Origin: Parathalassolituus penaei
GTDB taxonomy: Bacteria; Pseudomonadota; Gammaproteobacteria; Pseudomonadales; Oceanobacteraceae
Direction: 5' to 3'
NCBI RefSeq assembly: GCF_026626885.1
Contig: NZ_JAPNOA010000056.1
Span: 62,001 to 126,000 of the forward strand
Length of the DNA: 64,000 nt
Each line of letters opens with the position of its first letter. Within the stretch, counting starts at the first letter, position 1. The notes below the pieces were generated by a model that saw nothing but the letters and a program-made list of their open reading frames with translations, did not search any database and was not told where the DNA came from. Of this stretch, positions 50,932 through 61,061 are shown in pieces. A program made the translations under genes and the position numbers.

Positions 50932-53900
50932 ATGCCTACTGAACAGACCCATACCCCAGCTAACGGCCGTCCACAGGGTGGTCGTCGCCGGCGCCGCCGC
51001 AGTGCGCTGTTTGTGGTCGGGCGTGTTGTACTGGGACTGCTGTTGTTCGTTGCCATTCTGTTGCCGGTGCTCTGGTATCTGGTGCCGCCGTATCTGGTGA
51101 AAAAAGCCCAGAACTGGTACGCCGAGCAGGGTGAAGGTTATCAGCTCACCATTGATCGCTGGGATCTGGCGTTCTGGAGTGGGCGTCTGGAAGTATCCGG
51201 TCTGGTGTTTAATCACCCGGGTAAACAGGGTGAGCGCAGCGAGCTGGGCACGCTGGTACTGGATCTCGACACCGGTCGTGTGGTGGACGGTGTGGTGGCG
51301 ATCTCCAACTTTGATCTCGACGGCCTGCACGCTCGTGCAGTTCGTACCGCCAACGGCATTGAGGCGCTGGGTCTCGAGTTTCTGGCAACCGCGTCTGCTG
51401 ACGAAACGGCTGCTGATGGCAGTGTTGAACAGACTCTCAAGGAACAGCTTGCAGCCTTGCCTGCGGTAGAGCTCGACAGCCTGCATTTCACCGATATTCA
51501 GCTTGGCTGGCAGCAGCCAAAAGGCAGCAAGAATAATCTTCCCCGTCGTGCCCAGGTTGCGATTGATGATCTGGCACTCAGCGATATCAATACCCATAGC
51601 CCTGACCTCATCAACTTCAGCACCCAGATTCGCGTTCAGAGCCTGGAGCTTGAGCAGCCTGATCCGGTGCGACTGCTGCGTCCGTTGACAGTAGTAACCC
51701 ACGGCAAGGTGGAAGACTGGTCAGATGACAAGGCGCGTCGCCTGCGTACTGACATTGAGCTCAAAGGGCTGGATGTGCTGTACAAGCAGCAAGCCCATAT
51801 CCAGCTTGGCGGCGCTCGTCTGGCCGGTGTTAATGCCACCCTCAAGGACCAGTCGGCGGGGATGTTCCTGCTGGAAGACTTGCTGGTTGGTGAACGGATC
51901 GCTACGGCGGCAACGTCAGCGGCCCCGGCAGTGGTTGCGAATGAACAGAAAATCGAGGTGGCCAGTGGTCAGGCTTCCGTTCCGGAGCAACCGGCGGTAG
52001 CGCCATTAAAAGGCACAGATATTCACGTTGCGCCTGAGGCCAGCAAACTACCGGTGCAACCAAAAGCCGATACTGGCTCCCAGAAGGCCGCGGCTCTGGA
52101 AACCACCCTGTTGTCAGTCAGCCGGTATCAGGTTCAGCGCATCGAATTCAGCAAGAACCATCTGAAAACGGCCCTGCACGAGTTACAGGGCGTTGAAGTC
52201 TCCAGCGGTTCACAAGATGGTTACCTGATTGGAGCCACCTGGTTGGGGCCGATTCTGGCGTCGGCGGAAGCCACGTCAAAAGCATCTGATACAGCTGCTG
52301 CTGCCGATCCTGCAGCTGACGCGACGGCTACCGCTGCGGCGGACGCCACTGGCGCCGAAGACGCCAGCAAGGCAGCAGAACCAAAAGAAGACAAGGCCCA
52401 GCCGTTGCCATTTGAAGTGGATATCGCTGGCATCCGGATGACTGGCATTCTGGTGCACTGGCAGCAGGCCGGCCTGGAAGTTGGGCTGGCAATGGGGGAT
52501 AACCGCATTGGTGCCATTAACAGCGAGTCGGTTGACCCGATTGAACTGGAAGGCGGCATGGAGCTGCGCAAACTGAATGTAGGCGCTCCGTTGGCTCCGA
52601 GCAGTGTGCATTTGCAGCAGCCGGTTACTCTGGTCTGGAAGGGTGACGTTCGTGACTGGCGACGTCAGCCTGAGCTGAATGGCGATTTTTCTGCCCAAGG
52701 TCTGTCGATGCTGGTGGACGACTATATTCCGGTGCTGGCTGATCAGATTCGTCTCAACGGCATTCGTGCGACCGCCAAACTGCAGGAAATTTCCAGCCTG
52801 GTTATCAGTGGCGCCAGTGTGCGTGAGCAGCCCGCTGCGGGTTCCGACAGTCTGGTTGGAAATACCCTGTTGTCGGTTGAAGAGTACAAAGTGCCGTCGA
52901 TTTATTTTGATGGCCAGATGCTGACCACTGGCGTAAACGAAATTGCGGCGGCACAAATCCGTATGCAGCGTGACGCCAACGGTAATATCCGTTTTATTCC
53001 GCAGCGTCCTAACGGACAGGTTGTCACCTCTGGCAAGGAAACCACTGCTGAGAACAGCACTATGTTGCAGTTCCGGATTGCCGGTATCCAGCAGCGTGAG
53101 GATAAACCTAGTCTGGTGTTCTGGCATGATCAGGCGATCAAACCGGAAGTACGTACCGACGTCACCCTGGATCTGCTGAATCTTGGTGTGATTACCAATG
53201 CGACATTGTTCGCCAGCAAGCGCAGTGATGTACAACGTGCCGAGTTTACTGCCCAGGTATCGCTGGATGAGTACAACAAGAACCGCTTTACCGGCCAGAT
53301 CGGTCTGGTAGGTGGTGATGTGGATGGTCATCTGGGCATTAACGTCACCCAGCTGAATCTGGTGCCGCTGAGCCCGTATGTGATTGATTCCATCGGCTAC
53401 CGCGTCAAGAAAGGCATGCTGCGGGTGAATGGTGATATTGATTTCGATCGCGGCAAAATGAACGGTAATGCGACCTTGCGTCTTAAAAACAGCGAATTCG
53501 AACCGGCCGATGAACGCATTATCCAGAACGTCAGCCAGCAGATTTCCATGCCGGTTGAGACTGCCTTGTCGCTGCTGAAGGACAAGAACAACAACCTCAA
53601 GATGGATCTGCCGATCACCGGTTCTCTGGATAACCCGAATGTGGGTATCAACGACATCCTGTCTCAGCTGAGCCAGACAGCTGTCAAAACCGCGGCCATG
53701 TATTACCTCAAACAGCTGCTGCAGCCGTACACCACGGTGATCAGCGTGGCGCAGTACGCGGGCGAAAAGTTGCTGGCGATTCGTCTTGACCCTTTGCAAT
53801 TTGAAAGCGGTAAAGCGGAACTGACTGACGAGCATCGTCAGTACTTGGGCAAGGTTGCGGAAATGATGGATACCCGTACCAATCTGGAGTTGCAGGTTTG

Positions 53901-54090
53901 CCCGTTTGTTTCGGATTCCGAAGTGAAAAACCTGGGGGATAAATGGGGTGCGTTGGCGGATCAACGTGGTCGTCTGATCAAGGCGGAGCTGGCAGGCTTC
54001 AAGGATCAGCGGGGTAGCTCTCTGTCTGGGCGTGTGACCCTGTGTGGGGCGCAGAAAGGTGGCAAACCAAGGGTTGAACTTGGTTTGTAA
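50932..54090 (+). CDS. DUF748 envelope protein (AsmA-like)
   Basis: A 1052-residue protein anchored by one N-terminal membrane segment (about 25-48, VVGRVVLGLLLFVAILLPVL) after an arginine-rich cytoplasmic start (GRRRRRRSA). The long periplasmic region is DUF748 (for example PLSPYVIDSIGYRVKKGMLR and SLLKDKNNNLKMDLPITGSL), built of repeated beta units as in AsmA/TamB-like lipid-handling proteins. A Pro/Ala/Asp-rich linker lies near 450-490. The C-terminus (QFESGKAELTDEHRQYLGK) resembles a degenerate OmpA-like domain. It starts 32 bases after recD; function unknown. Confidence 0.85.
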   Translation: MPTEQTHTPANGRPQGGRRRRRRSALFVVGRVVLGLLLFVAILLPVLWYLVPPYLVKKAQNWYAEQGEGYQLTIDRWDLAFWSGRLEVSGLVFNHPGKQGERSELGTLVLDLDTGRVVDGVVAISNFDLDGLHARAVRTANGIEALGLEFLATASADETAADGSVEQTLKEQLAALPAVELDSLHFTDIQLGWQQPKGSKNNLPRRAQVAIDDLALSDINTHSPDLINFSTQIRVQSLELEQPDPVRLLRPLTVVTHGKVEDWSDDKARRLRTDIELKGLDVLYKQQAHIQLGGARLAGVNATLKDQSAGMFLLEDLLVGERIATAATSAAPAVVANEQKIEVASGQASVPEQPAVAPLKGTDIHVAPEASKLPVQPKADTGSQKAAALETTLLSVSRYQVQRIEFSKNHLKTALHELQGVEVSSGSQDGYLIGATWLGPILASAEATSKASDTAAAADPAADATATAAADATGAEDASKAAEPKEDKAQPLPFEVDIAGIRMTGILVHWQQAGLEVGLAMGDNRIGAINSESVDPIELEGGMELRKLNVGAPLAPSSVHLQQPVTLVWKGDVRDWRRQPELNGDFSAQGLSMLVDDYIPVLADQIRLNGIRATAKLQEISSLVISGASVREQPAAGSDSLVGNTLLSVEEYKVPSIYFDGQMLTTGVNEIAAAQIRMQRDANGNIRFIPQRPNGQVVTSGKETTAENSTMLQFRIAGIQQREDKPSLVFWHDQAIKPEVRTDVTLDLLNLGVITNATLFASKRSDVQRAEFTAQVSLDEYNKNRFTGQIGLVGGDVDGHLGINVTQLNLVPLSPYVIDSIGYRVKKGMLRVNGDIDFDRGKMNGNATLRLKNSEFEPADERIIQNVSQQISMPVETALSLLKDKNNNLKMDLPITGSLDNPNVGINDILSQLSQTAVKTAAMYYLKQLLQPYTTVISVAQYAGEKLLAIRLDPLQFESGKAELTDEHRQYLGKVAEMMDTRTNLELQVCPFVSDSEVKNLGDKWGALADQRGRLIKAELAGFKDQRGSSLSGRVTLCGAQKGGKPRVELGL

Positions 54091-54151
54091 TCGTTGATGG
54101 CGTTTGATCGGGCCGCGATCGGATTTGGCGTCTGGCGCTTTGCGGCTACTC

Positions 54152-54403
54152 GGCTTGTTAATTTGCACCGCCGCTTGCCCTCTTGGGGGACCTTGTCCCC
54201 CGGCCGGGCGGGCCTCCCCCTGCTTTTGCCCGACTGTGCTCGTTTTTCCGGTATTCCCTGGCAACGGCTGATCGCCCCCGGCCAGATGGCACATCCCTGT
54301 GCCAACGGGCCTTGCGGGGCATCCATGCCCCGGCTGGGTCTGCCGTTGCGGTAAATCCCGGCTCGCCCAGATGGGCGATTAACGGTGGCCAGCTGCGCTG
54401 GGG
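54152..54403 (+). repeat. Dispersed GC-rich structured repeat, copy D
   Basis: Fourth copy, 252 bases, starting 61 bases after the DUF748 stop, almost the same distance as at copy A (62 bases after the DUF938 stop). Ends are GGCTTGTTAATT and CCAGCTGCGCTGGG. The hairpins listed for copy B are kept, including GGGGGAC/GTCCCCC and GGGGCAT/ATGCCCC. Confidence 0.9.
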
Positions 54404-54478
54404 AAAGCTGTATTTTTGTAGGAACTGCCGTTGGCTGTGATGGCGTGGAGGTTATTTGCGGCGTTGATGCATGCTGTT

Positions 54479-54534
54479 CGCCCGACGCCCGACGCCCGAC
54501 GCCCGACGCCCGACGCCCGACGCCCGACGCCCGA
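54479..54534 (+). repeat. Tandem heptamer array, 8 copies of CGCCCGA
   Basis: Eight perfect copies of a 7-base unit that differs from the CACCCGA array at 7726 by one base. It lies 75 bases downstream of dispersed-repeat copy D, as the other array lies 58 bases downstream of copy B. Confidence 0.95.
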
Positions 54535-54551
54535 CGCCATAACCGTCGCCC

Positions 54552-54586
54552 AATAAAAAACCCGGCTATAAGCCGGGTTTTTTATT
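54552..54586. terminator. Bidirectional terminator after the carboxylase gene
   Basis: AAAAAACCCGGC and GCCGGGTTTTTT form a perfect stem around TATAA, with T-runs in both directions. It serves the leftward carboxylase gene (stop at 54609) and may end rightward transcripts from the DUF748 side. Confidence 0.92.
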
Positions 54587-54608
54587 TACTGCTTTGTTCG
54601 ACAGGGGA

Positions 54609-57600
54609 TCAGCCAGCGACTGGCTTCACCACGAACAACAGGTCGCCCTGGTTCACCTGTTGACCATCGCTGTTCATGATACGGGTAACCTTGTACTTCT
54701 GGTTAACCGGATACAGTTCAGCACCCTGACGGTTGAATTGCTTCAGCGCCAGTGGTGAGAACAGTTTCATGGCTTCCATCAGACACAGGGTCTGTTCGGT
54801 ATCAATGATGTCGCCTTCTTTCACGAACGCAGGTTCGCTTGGAGAAGAGGAGCCGTAGAAGATGCTGGTAGACGGAGACAGAACTTTCAGTTCGTCAGAG
54901 CCTTCAATCTTCAGGGCGGCGGCATCTACTGCGTTGGCAGACAGATCAGCAGCGTCTTCGATGTCCTTGATCAGGGCTTCGAGATCGATACGTGCCAGGA
55001 ATTTAGGCAGGTAACCGGTATCGTAAATGCCCTTACGGAAGACCTCGTCATCCAGCACGCGTTTGGCCAGCGGGATGTTGGTGCAAACACCGGTGATCTT
55101 CACGCGATCCAGGTACTCACGCAGCTTGGCGATGGTGTCTTCACGATCCTTACCGTAGCAGATCACCTGAACGATCATGCTATCGTAGAACGGCGATACC
55201 TTCTTGCCAGGAGCAGCCATGGAAATCAGGTGGATGTAATCCTCTTCCGGCAGTACGCATTCGCGGATCTGGCCAGGAGTTGGAACGAACTGCAGTTCGT
55301 CACCCTTCATCACCGCTTTTTCAGCGTTGATACGGACTTCAATGGCATAACCGTTGGCTTTAGGAGCCATGTCGGCAATGCTCGCGCCTTCTGCAATCTT
55401 GAACTGGGTGCTGACGATGTCAATACCGGACACCAGTTCGGTCACAGGGTGTTCTACCTGCAGACGGGTGTTCATTTCCATGAAGTAGATGGTGTCAGCA
55501 GCCAGGTCGAAGATGAATTCGACAGTACCGGCACCTACGTACTCAACGGCATCCGCCAGTTTGGTTGCGTAGTCGTAAGACAGTTGTTCCAGTTCACGTG
55601 GCAGCATGGTGGAACCAGATTCTTCGAAAATCTTCTGGTTGTTACGCTGTACGGAGCAATCACGCAGACCCAGGATCTTGGTGTTGCCATGGCTGTCACG
55701 CAGAACCTGAACTTCGATGTGACGCAGAGAGGTCACAAATTTTTCCAGGTATACGTCACCGTTACCGAAAGCAGCCTTGGCTTCGGTAGAGATCTGGTGG
55801 AACAGGGTGTGCATCTTGTCGGCTGAGTGAACAACCTGGATACCTTTACCACCACCACCGTGTACCGCTTTCAGCAGTACTGGGTAACCGATTTCATCGG
55901 CAACCGCAGCGGCGTTGGCGGAGCTGGTCAGAATACCGTGGGAACCAGGAACCACCGGCACTTTCACACGCATAGCGGTGTTAATGGCGTTGGACTTGTT
56001 ACCCATGGTTTCCATCGCAGACACTGGTGGTCCAACGAAGTTGATGTCGTGGTTACCACACAGGGCGGCGAACGCACTGCTTTCTGACAGGAAGCCGATA
56101 CCAGGGTGCAGGGCTTTCACGTTTTCGTGGTGCGCGACACGCAGAACGGACTTGGCGTTCAGGTAGGATTCGTCAGGGGTGTTACCACCGATACATACCA
56201 CGCGGTCTTCTGGGCCGAGCAGGTCAACCGGTACGGAATCCATGTCCGGGTCAGACTGAACCAGAATAACCTTGATGTCGTTTTCCTGAGCCTTGCGGAT
56301 CAGTTTGACCGCGGTACAGCCACGAGCGTGAACCAGTACCTTGTCGATCTTGCCGAATTTCTTGGCAGCGGTTGCACCTTTGCCAGTGTCCGGAGCCAGA
56401 CGGGCAGCGTTCACGTAGCCTTGCAGTACACGGCCGAGAACGTCTTCCACGCTGTAGCGGGCAATTGGCATATCCGGGTCGATGGCGCGCAGACGGTTGT
56501 CGAGGTCATCGAAGAACGGGTGACGAACCAGACCAGCCATGGACTTGGAGGACACGGACAGGTAGTTCGACAGGGTGCTGGTGCTTGGCAGATAGCTTGG
56601 AACCACGATCTGGCCAGCAAACGGCATGTTGGTACCAGAGAAGTAGTAGCTCTGAACCAGCGGGTGAGTCACGAAGGATGCCTGGGCACCACCGGTGCAG
56701 TCACCGTAACCGAATACCACGATTGGCAGATCGTTATCACGCACGAAACGGGTGATACGGTCGTTGGTTACTGCCATGGAGAACAGTGCTGCTGCACCTT
56801 CTTTGGTTTGCATACCGCCAGAAGATACGAAGCAGACGATTGGCAGCTGCTGACGAGCACACTCAACCATCAGTTTGCAGAACTTCTCGGCAGCGGCCAT
56901 ATCGAAGGCGCCCGCCTGGAAGTCGAGGTTGGATACCAGAGCACCGACCTGCTGTTCGCGTTCGCCAATACGGATAGTACCGATACCGGTGATCACGCCG
57001 CATGGTTTGATATTTTTCTTCAGGGCATCTTCGATTGAGCTGCGGAAGCCAGGGAAAGATACCGGGTCAGAAGACATCAGGTTGGCGTTCAGCTCCTGGA
57101 AGTCACTGAAGAAGCGACCAATCAGGGCGTTGGCAGAAGTTTTCTTCTGACGCTTGGTGTCATCCAGGACTTGCTGGATCAGCAGGTCGTGGTAAGCCAT
57201 GGTCAGGCGGTTCCAGAAGTCTTTACGACGACCAATGGATACCGGGTTGATACGACCGCTGTAGGTCTTGCCAGCCTGGTCGGCGACATAGTATTCCGGC
57301 AGCAGTTTTTCGAAGATGAAGGTGATCACCACAAACAGGGTGTCAGACAGACGTGGGAACGCCAGTTTCTTCCATTCTTCAACAGACTTCAGGAAGTCAC
57401 CACGCTGACCGCTCTTGATGAAGTACGCCAGCCAGTTGTTGAAGGCATCGCGTTCTTCTTCGGTGTAGCTTGGGCCTGAGGTCGCTTCAGCCAGGGATTT
57501 CTCCAACAGGGCTTTCAGGGACTCCAGAGACAGGCTGCGGGTTTCGTTGGCTTCTTTCGCAACGTTCACCAGGTTACCGATGAAGTTGTCGTACAGCTGG

Positions 57601-59498
57601 CCAAATACCAGCATGTTCTGGCAAACCAGAGTGAAGTCATGACGCAGTTCGTCGTGCAGGATGGCGTCCAGAATGGTGATGTCCGGGTGAGCCGGGTTCT
57701 GGATGTTTTCCTGACGGAACTGGATGTACGGAGCCAGAGACTCTTCCAGGATGCGACGGTTGGCTTCAACTTTCACGTTGGTGATGCTGTTGGCCAGCGC
57801 TTCGGTGCGGGCAGACAGCTTCAGGCCAGAACGGATGCCTTCCGGAATCAGTTCAGACTGCAGAATGGTGTTCAGGGCAGTCGCGATGGACTGGGCCAGA
57901 GCGCCACGGGACTTCTCACGAGTCATGCCCAGAGTGATGTCCTGGTGCAGGTCGTGTGGCAGTTGTTCACGAACGTAGGTCGCCAGTGCGTGCGGGTTGC
58001 TTTCGATGAACTGGGCTACGGATTGGGCATCCAGAATATCGTTGGCGCGCAGCAGGAAGCGGCTCTGTTTGTAATCTTCGAGGTAGTTCAGCAGGCCCTG
58101 GAAGTTAACGGCAGCGTCGGATTTCCAGCGGTTGAACAGGTACAGACCGAGGTTGAAGCAGAGTTCCTGCTTGGCCTTCAGGTAGTTGTTCTTTGGTTCG
58201 CCACGGAACAGACGTGCCAGGGTACCACGGGTGTCATCACGCTCGTCGTATTTGGCCCAGAAGTTCTTCCAGCTCTTGCTCAGCATATCGTCGTAAACGA
58301 TTTTCTCAGGAGCCTGCAGCCAGTTCTGGAACTTGCGGCGGGTTTCCTTTTCCATGCGCTGGGTCAGCTGGCCTTCCGGAATCTCTTTTTCTGCCAGGCG
58401 GCCGTAGTTTTCAACGGTGCTGGAGTGGATACGGCGACGCAGGGTCAGGTAACGGGTGTAGCGGTAGGTCAGACCGAAGATGTTAACGTGTTCGGTCGGA
58501 GTATCTGCCAGGAAGAAGTTGGTGTTCTTCTGCAGATTTTTCAGCTTTTCGGATGGTGACAGCAGACGGTCAACCGCCAGCTTGTAGTGATCCATCAGGT
58601 AAGGGTTGGTACGGGCGAAATCGGCAGCCTTGTTCTCGATAGACTGGATACCAGTCACGATGGCCTGATGCAGGTTGTAACGTTTTTCGTCTGCATCGGT
58701 AGGGGCGTAGTCGATGATGCCGTCGATGATACCGGCTTTACGCAGTTCGTAACCGGAGACACCTACGTACTTGGCACATTCCTGCCATGACAGGTTGTAC
58801 TTGCGGGCAATACTGGCCAGACCCTGTGGCTGGATGGTGTTGAAAATACCATCACGTACGGTCAGCAGCAGGTTGGTGGTCGCCAGAGGGATCGCACCGC
58901 CGGAATAGCCGGCACCCCAGATGATACCGAGTGTTGGCACGTCGTTGTTGGCCATTTCGGTGATCAGGTGGGAGATGGAGTGAGCCTGGTTGGCAGCGTT
59001 GGCTGCTTCGCCTGCATCAGCACCGGGGGTGTCGATGAAGGTGATGATCGGCATGGAGCGACGAGCGTAGGAGCGAGCTACCTGGGCAGCACGGTTGTGG
59101 TGCTGTGGGCCCCATACACCTTTGGCGTGGTCGCGGTTCTGACAGATAAAACCAACACGGCGGACCTTGCCGTTGAAGTCCATTTCGGCTTCAGCACAGT
59201 ACAACGGACCATCTTCCACTTCGGTGATGGTGCGCAGGATCAGGTGCTGAACGATGGACTTGGAACCTGGACGCTGGGCGCTTTCGCTTGGCGCAACAAC
59301 CTGCTCGATGTATTCATCGATGTTCAGGGTGGCCAGTTTGGCGAGCTTTTTCTCGCAGCGGGCAGGGGAGATCAGACCTTTTACGGTGCTGTCTACAGCG
59401 TTGTCTTCGTATTCCGGAAACAGGGAAAAATCAGCCGATAACTGCTCGGCGATCTGGAATAGCTGGTCTACTTGCTTGGTTGCTGATTGTTCGGACAT
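54609..59498 (-). CDS. Single-chain acyl-CoA carboxylase (CT-alpha, CT-beta, BC, BCCP)
   Basis: A 1629-residue fusion of all parts of acetyl-CoA carboxylase. About 1-330: CT alpha-like domain (TFIDTPGADAGEAANAANQA, GAGYSGGAI). About 330-800: helix-rich region with no family I can name. About 810-1040: CT beta-like domain (LPIVCFVSSGGMQTKEG, GDCTGGAQASF). About 1050-1510: biotin carboxylase with ATP-grasp loop VHGGGGKGIQ and MEMNTRLQVEHPVTE. About 1545-1629: biotin carrier with the biotinyl lysine in LMEAMKLF. The canonical four-cysteine zinc finger of AccD is not seen. It probably makes malonyl-CoA for FabB next door. The domain order differs from eukaryotic ACC. Only acetyl-CoA as substrate is inference. 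Confidence 0.88.
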   Translation of the reverse strand: MSEQSATKQVDQLFQIAEQLSADFSLFPEYEDNAVDSTVKGLISPARCEKKLAKLATLNIDEYIEQVVAPSESAQRPGSKSIVQHLILRTITEVEDGPLYCAEAEMDFNGKVRRVGFICQNRDHAKGVWGPQHHNRAAQVARSYARRSMPIITFIDTPGADAGEAANAANQAHSISHLITEMANNDVPTLGIIWGAGYSGGAIPLATTNLLLTVRDGIFNTIQPQGLASIARKYNLSWQECAKYVGVSGYELRKAGIIDGIIDYAPTDADEKRYNLHQAIVTGIQSIENKAADFARTNPYLMDHYKLAVDRLLSPSEKLKNLQKNTNFFLADTPTEHVNIFGLTYRYTRYLTLRRRIHSSTVENYGRLAEKEIPEGQLTQRMEKETRRKFQNWLQAPEKIVYDDMLSKSWKNFWAKYDERDDTRGTLARLFRGEPKNNYLKAKQELCFNLGLYLFNRWKSDAAVNFQGLLNYLEDYKQSRFLLRANDILDAQSVAQFIESNPHALATYVREQLPHDLHQDITLGMTREKSRGALAQSIATALNTILQSELIPEGIRSGLKLSARTEALANSITNVKVEANRRILEESLAPYIQFRQENIQNPAHPDITILDAILHDELRHDFTLVCQNMLVFGQLYDNFIGNLVNVAKEANETRSLSLESLKALLEKSLAEATSGPSYTEEERDAFNNWLAYFIKSGQRGDFLKSVEEWKKLAFPRLSDTLFVVITFIFEKLLPEYYVADQAGKTYSGRINPVSIGRRKDFWNRLTMAYHDLLIQQVLDDTKRQKKTSANALIGRFFSDFQELNANLMSSDPVSFPGFRSSIEDALKKNIKPCGVITGIGTIRIGEREQQVGALVSNLDFQAGAFDMAAAEKFCKLMVECARQQLPIVCFVSSGGMQTKEGAAALFSMAVTNDRITRFVRDNDLPIVVFGYGDCTGGAQASFVTHPLVQSYYFSGTNMPFAGQIVVPSYLPSTSTLSNYLSVSSKSMAGLVRHPFFDDLDNRLRAIDPDMPIARYSVEDVLGRVLQGYVNAARLAPDTGKGATAAKKFGKIDKVLVHARGCTAVKLIRKAQENDIKVILVQSDPDMDSVPVDLLGPEDRVVCIGGNTPDESYLNAKSVLRVAHHENVKALHPGIGFLSESSAFAALCGNHDINFVGPPVSAMETMGNKSNAINTAMRVKVPVVPGSHGILTSSANAAAVADEIGYPVLLKAVHGGGGKGIQVVHSADKMHTLFHQISTEAKAAFGNGDVYLEKFVTSLRHIEVQVLRDSHGNTKILGLRDCSVQRNNQKIFEESGSTMLPRELEQLSYDYATKLADAVEYVGAGTVEFIFDLAADTIYFMEMNTRLQVEHPVTELVSGIDIVSTQFKIAEGASIADMAPKANGYAIEVRINAEKAVMKGDELQFVPTPGQIRECVLPEEDYIHLISMAAPGKKVSPFYDSMIVQVICYGKDREDTIAKLREYLDRVKITGVCTNIPLAKRVLDDEVFRKGIYDTGYLPKFLARIDLEALIKDIEDAADLSANAVDAAALKIEGSDELKVLSPSTSIFYGSSSPSEPAFVKEGDIIDTEQTLCLMEAMKLFSPLALKQFNRQGAELYPVNQKYKVTRIMNSDGQQVNQGDLLFVVKPVAG

Positions 59499-59655
59499 GG
59501 TTAATCAATTCCGTTATTTGCCGATATTCGGACGGATGTGGCCAGCAAACGTCAACTGGCCAAAGCCCGATGTCGAACGCCTCCATTGTCTGGCGGTGTC
59601 CGGCATCGGGCTATATTCAGACGGCTACCTCCCCGGTAGCTGTCTGCGAGTCCAA

Positions 59656-60867
59656 TTACAGTGCTTTGAAAATCAGGGCGGCGTTAGTGCCACCAAAACC
59701 GAAGCTGTTGGACATAACTGTCTTCAGCTCTGCTTCCTTGTTTTCGCGCAGGATTGGGAAACCTTCTGCACCTGGATCCAGTTCGCTGATGTTGGCGCTG
59801 CCGGTCATAAAACCGTGCTTCAGCATCAGCAGGCTGTAAATGGCTTCCTGTACGCCAGCGGCGCCCAGGGAGTGGCCGGTCAGGGACTTGGTAGAGCTGA
59901 TCGGTGGGATCTTGTCGCCAAACGCCTGGGCAACTGCTTTCAGCTCGGTGACGTCACCGGCTGGAGTAGAAGTGCCGTGGGTATTCAGGTAATCGATGGT
60001 TGGGTTACCGGCCATGGCCAGGGCTTCCTGCATGCAGCGGATAGCACCTTCACCAGACGGAGCAACCATGTCGGCGCCGTCGGAAGTGGCAGAGTAACCT
60101 ACCAGTTCGGCGTAAATGGTCGCGCCACGCGCTACGGCGTGTTCGTATTCTTCCAGAACCAGCATGCCGCCACCGCCAGCGATGACGAAACCGTCACGGT
60201 TGGCATCGTAGGCACGGGAGGCAACTTCCGGAGTTTCGTTGTACTTGCTGGACAGTGCGCCCATGGCGTCGAACTGCATGGACAGGGACCAGTGCTCTTC
60301 TTCACCGCCGCCGGCGAAAACGATGTCCTGTTTGTTCCACTGGATCAGTTCCATGGCGTGACCGATGCAGTGAGAGCTGGTCGCACACGCGGAAGTGATG
60401 GAGTAGTTAACACCCTTGATGCTGAACGGGGTTGCCAGGTTGGCGGATACAGTGGAGCCCATGGTACGGGTTACACGGTATGGGCCAACTTTACGGATGC
60501 CCTTGTCACGGATGATATCGACAGATTCAACAATGTCGCTGGTAGAAGCGCCACCGGAACCGGCAACCAGACCGGTACGGATGTTGGAGACCATGTCTTC
60601 AGTCAGGCCAGCATCTTCAATTGCTTCTTTCAGTGACAGGTAGGAGTAGGCAGCAGAGTCGCCCATGAAGCGCTTCAGCTTGCGATCGATCAGAGCGTCC
60701 AGATCGATGTTCGGACGGCCGGCAACGTGGCTGCGCATGCCCAGTTCAGCGTACTCGGGAATAAAACGAATGCCTGAACGTTGTTCACGCAATGACGCCA
60801 GTACTTCTTCCTTGTTGTTACCAAGGCAACCGACGATACCAATACCTGTAACCACCACTCGACGCAT
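59656..60867 (-). CDS. fabB: 3-oxoacyl-ACP synthase I (FabB-type)
   Basis: A 403-residue condensing enzyme of fatty acid synthesis that extends acyl-ACP with malonyl-ACP. The Cys-His-His triad is visible: nucleophile C161 ([14 protein letters not shown]), histidine in [11 protein letters not shown] and histidine in [14 protein letters not shown]. The sequence is FabB-like rather than FabF-like, so it probably supports unsaturated fatty acid synthesis. FabA is not adjacent. It lies 157 bases upstream of the carboxylase in the same direction, so the two may be co-transcribed. Confidence 0.93.
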   Translation of the reverse strand: MRRVVVTGIGIVGCLGNNKEEVLASLREQRSGIRFIPEYAELGMRSHVAGRPNIDLDALIDRKLKRFMGDSAAYSYLSLKEAIEDAGLTEDMVSNIRTGLVAGSGGASTSDIVESVDIIRDKGIRKVGPYRVTRTMGSTVSANLATPFSIKGVNYSITSACATSSHCIGHAMELIQWNKQDIVFAGGGEEEHWSLSMQFDAMGALSSKYNETPEVASRAYDANRDGFVIAGGGGMLVLEEYEHAVARGATIYAELVGYSATSDGADMVAPSGEGAIRCMQEALAMAGNPTIDYLNTHGTSTPAGDVTELKAVAQAFGDKIPPISSTKSLTGHSLGAAGVQEAIYSLLMLKHGFMTGSANISELDPGAEGFPILRENKEAELKTVMSNSFGFGGTNAALIFKAL

Positions 60868-61039
60868 AGTTAGATCTCTGACTGTTTTAGTACACGCAAA
60901 CTGGCAGTGTATGACAGTTGCGTTGAATTATTGTTTCAAAAACACCTAATTCTGACCGTCGGTTACCCACCGGCCGAAATTTTGACAGCCACTATATAGC
61001 ACGAGTTAAAAAGGGATAAAGAAAAATATTATTGAACAG

Positions 61040-61061
61040 AGAGGGGGTAATTAGCCCCTCT
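61040..61061 (-). terminator. Weak hairpin at the PAP2 stop codon
   Basis: AGAGGGG and CCCCTCT pair around an eight-base loop that contains the stop codon. A short T-rich stretch follows at some distance, so efficiency is doubtful. Confidence 0.4.

Noticed and set aside
52276-54294. 672-codon open frame antisense to the DUF748 gene and repeat copy D
   Set aside because: Antisense artefact that begins inside the dispersed repeat and shows no domain.
7098-54403. Conserved peptide GQKQGEARPAGGQ encoded antisense in the dispersed repeats
   Set aside because: All copies keep it, but frames shift at the sides, starts are not shared, and base changes do not favour silent positions; nucleotide conservation explains it.
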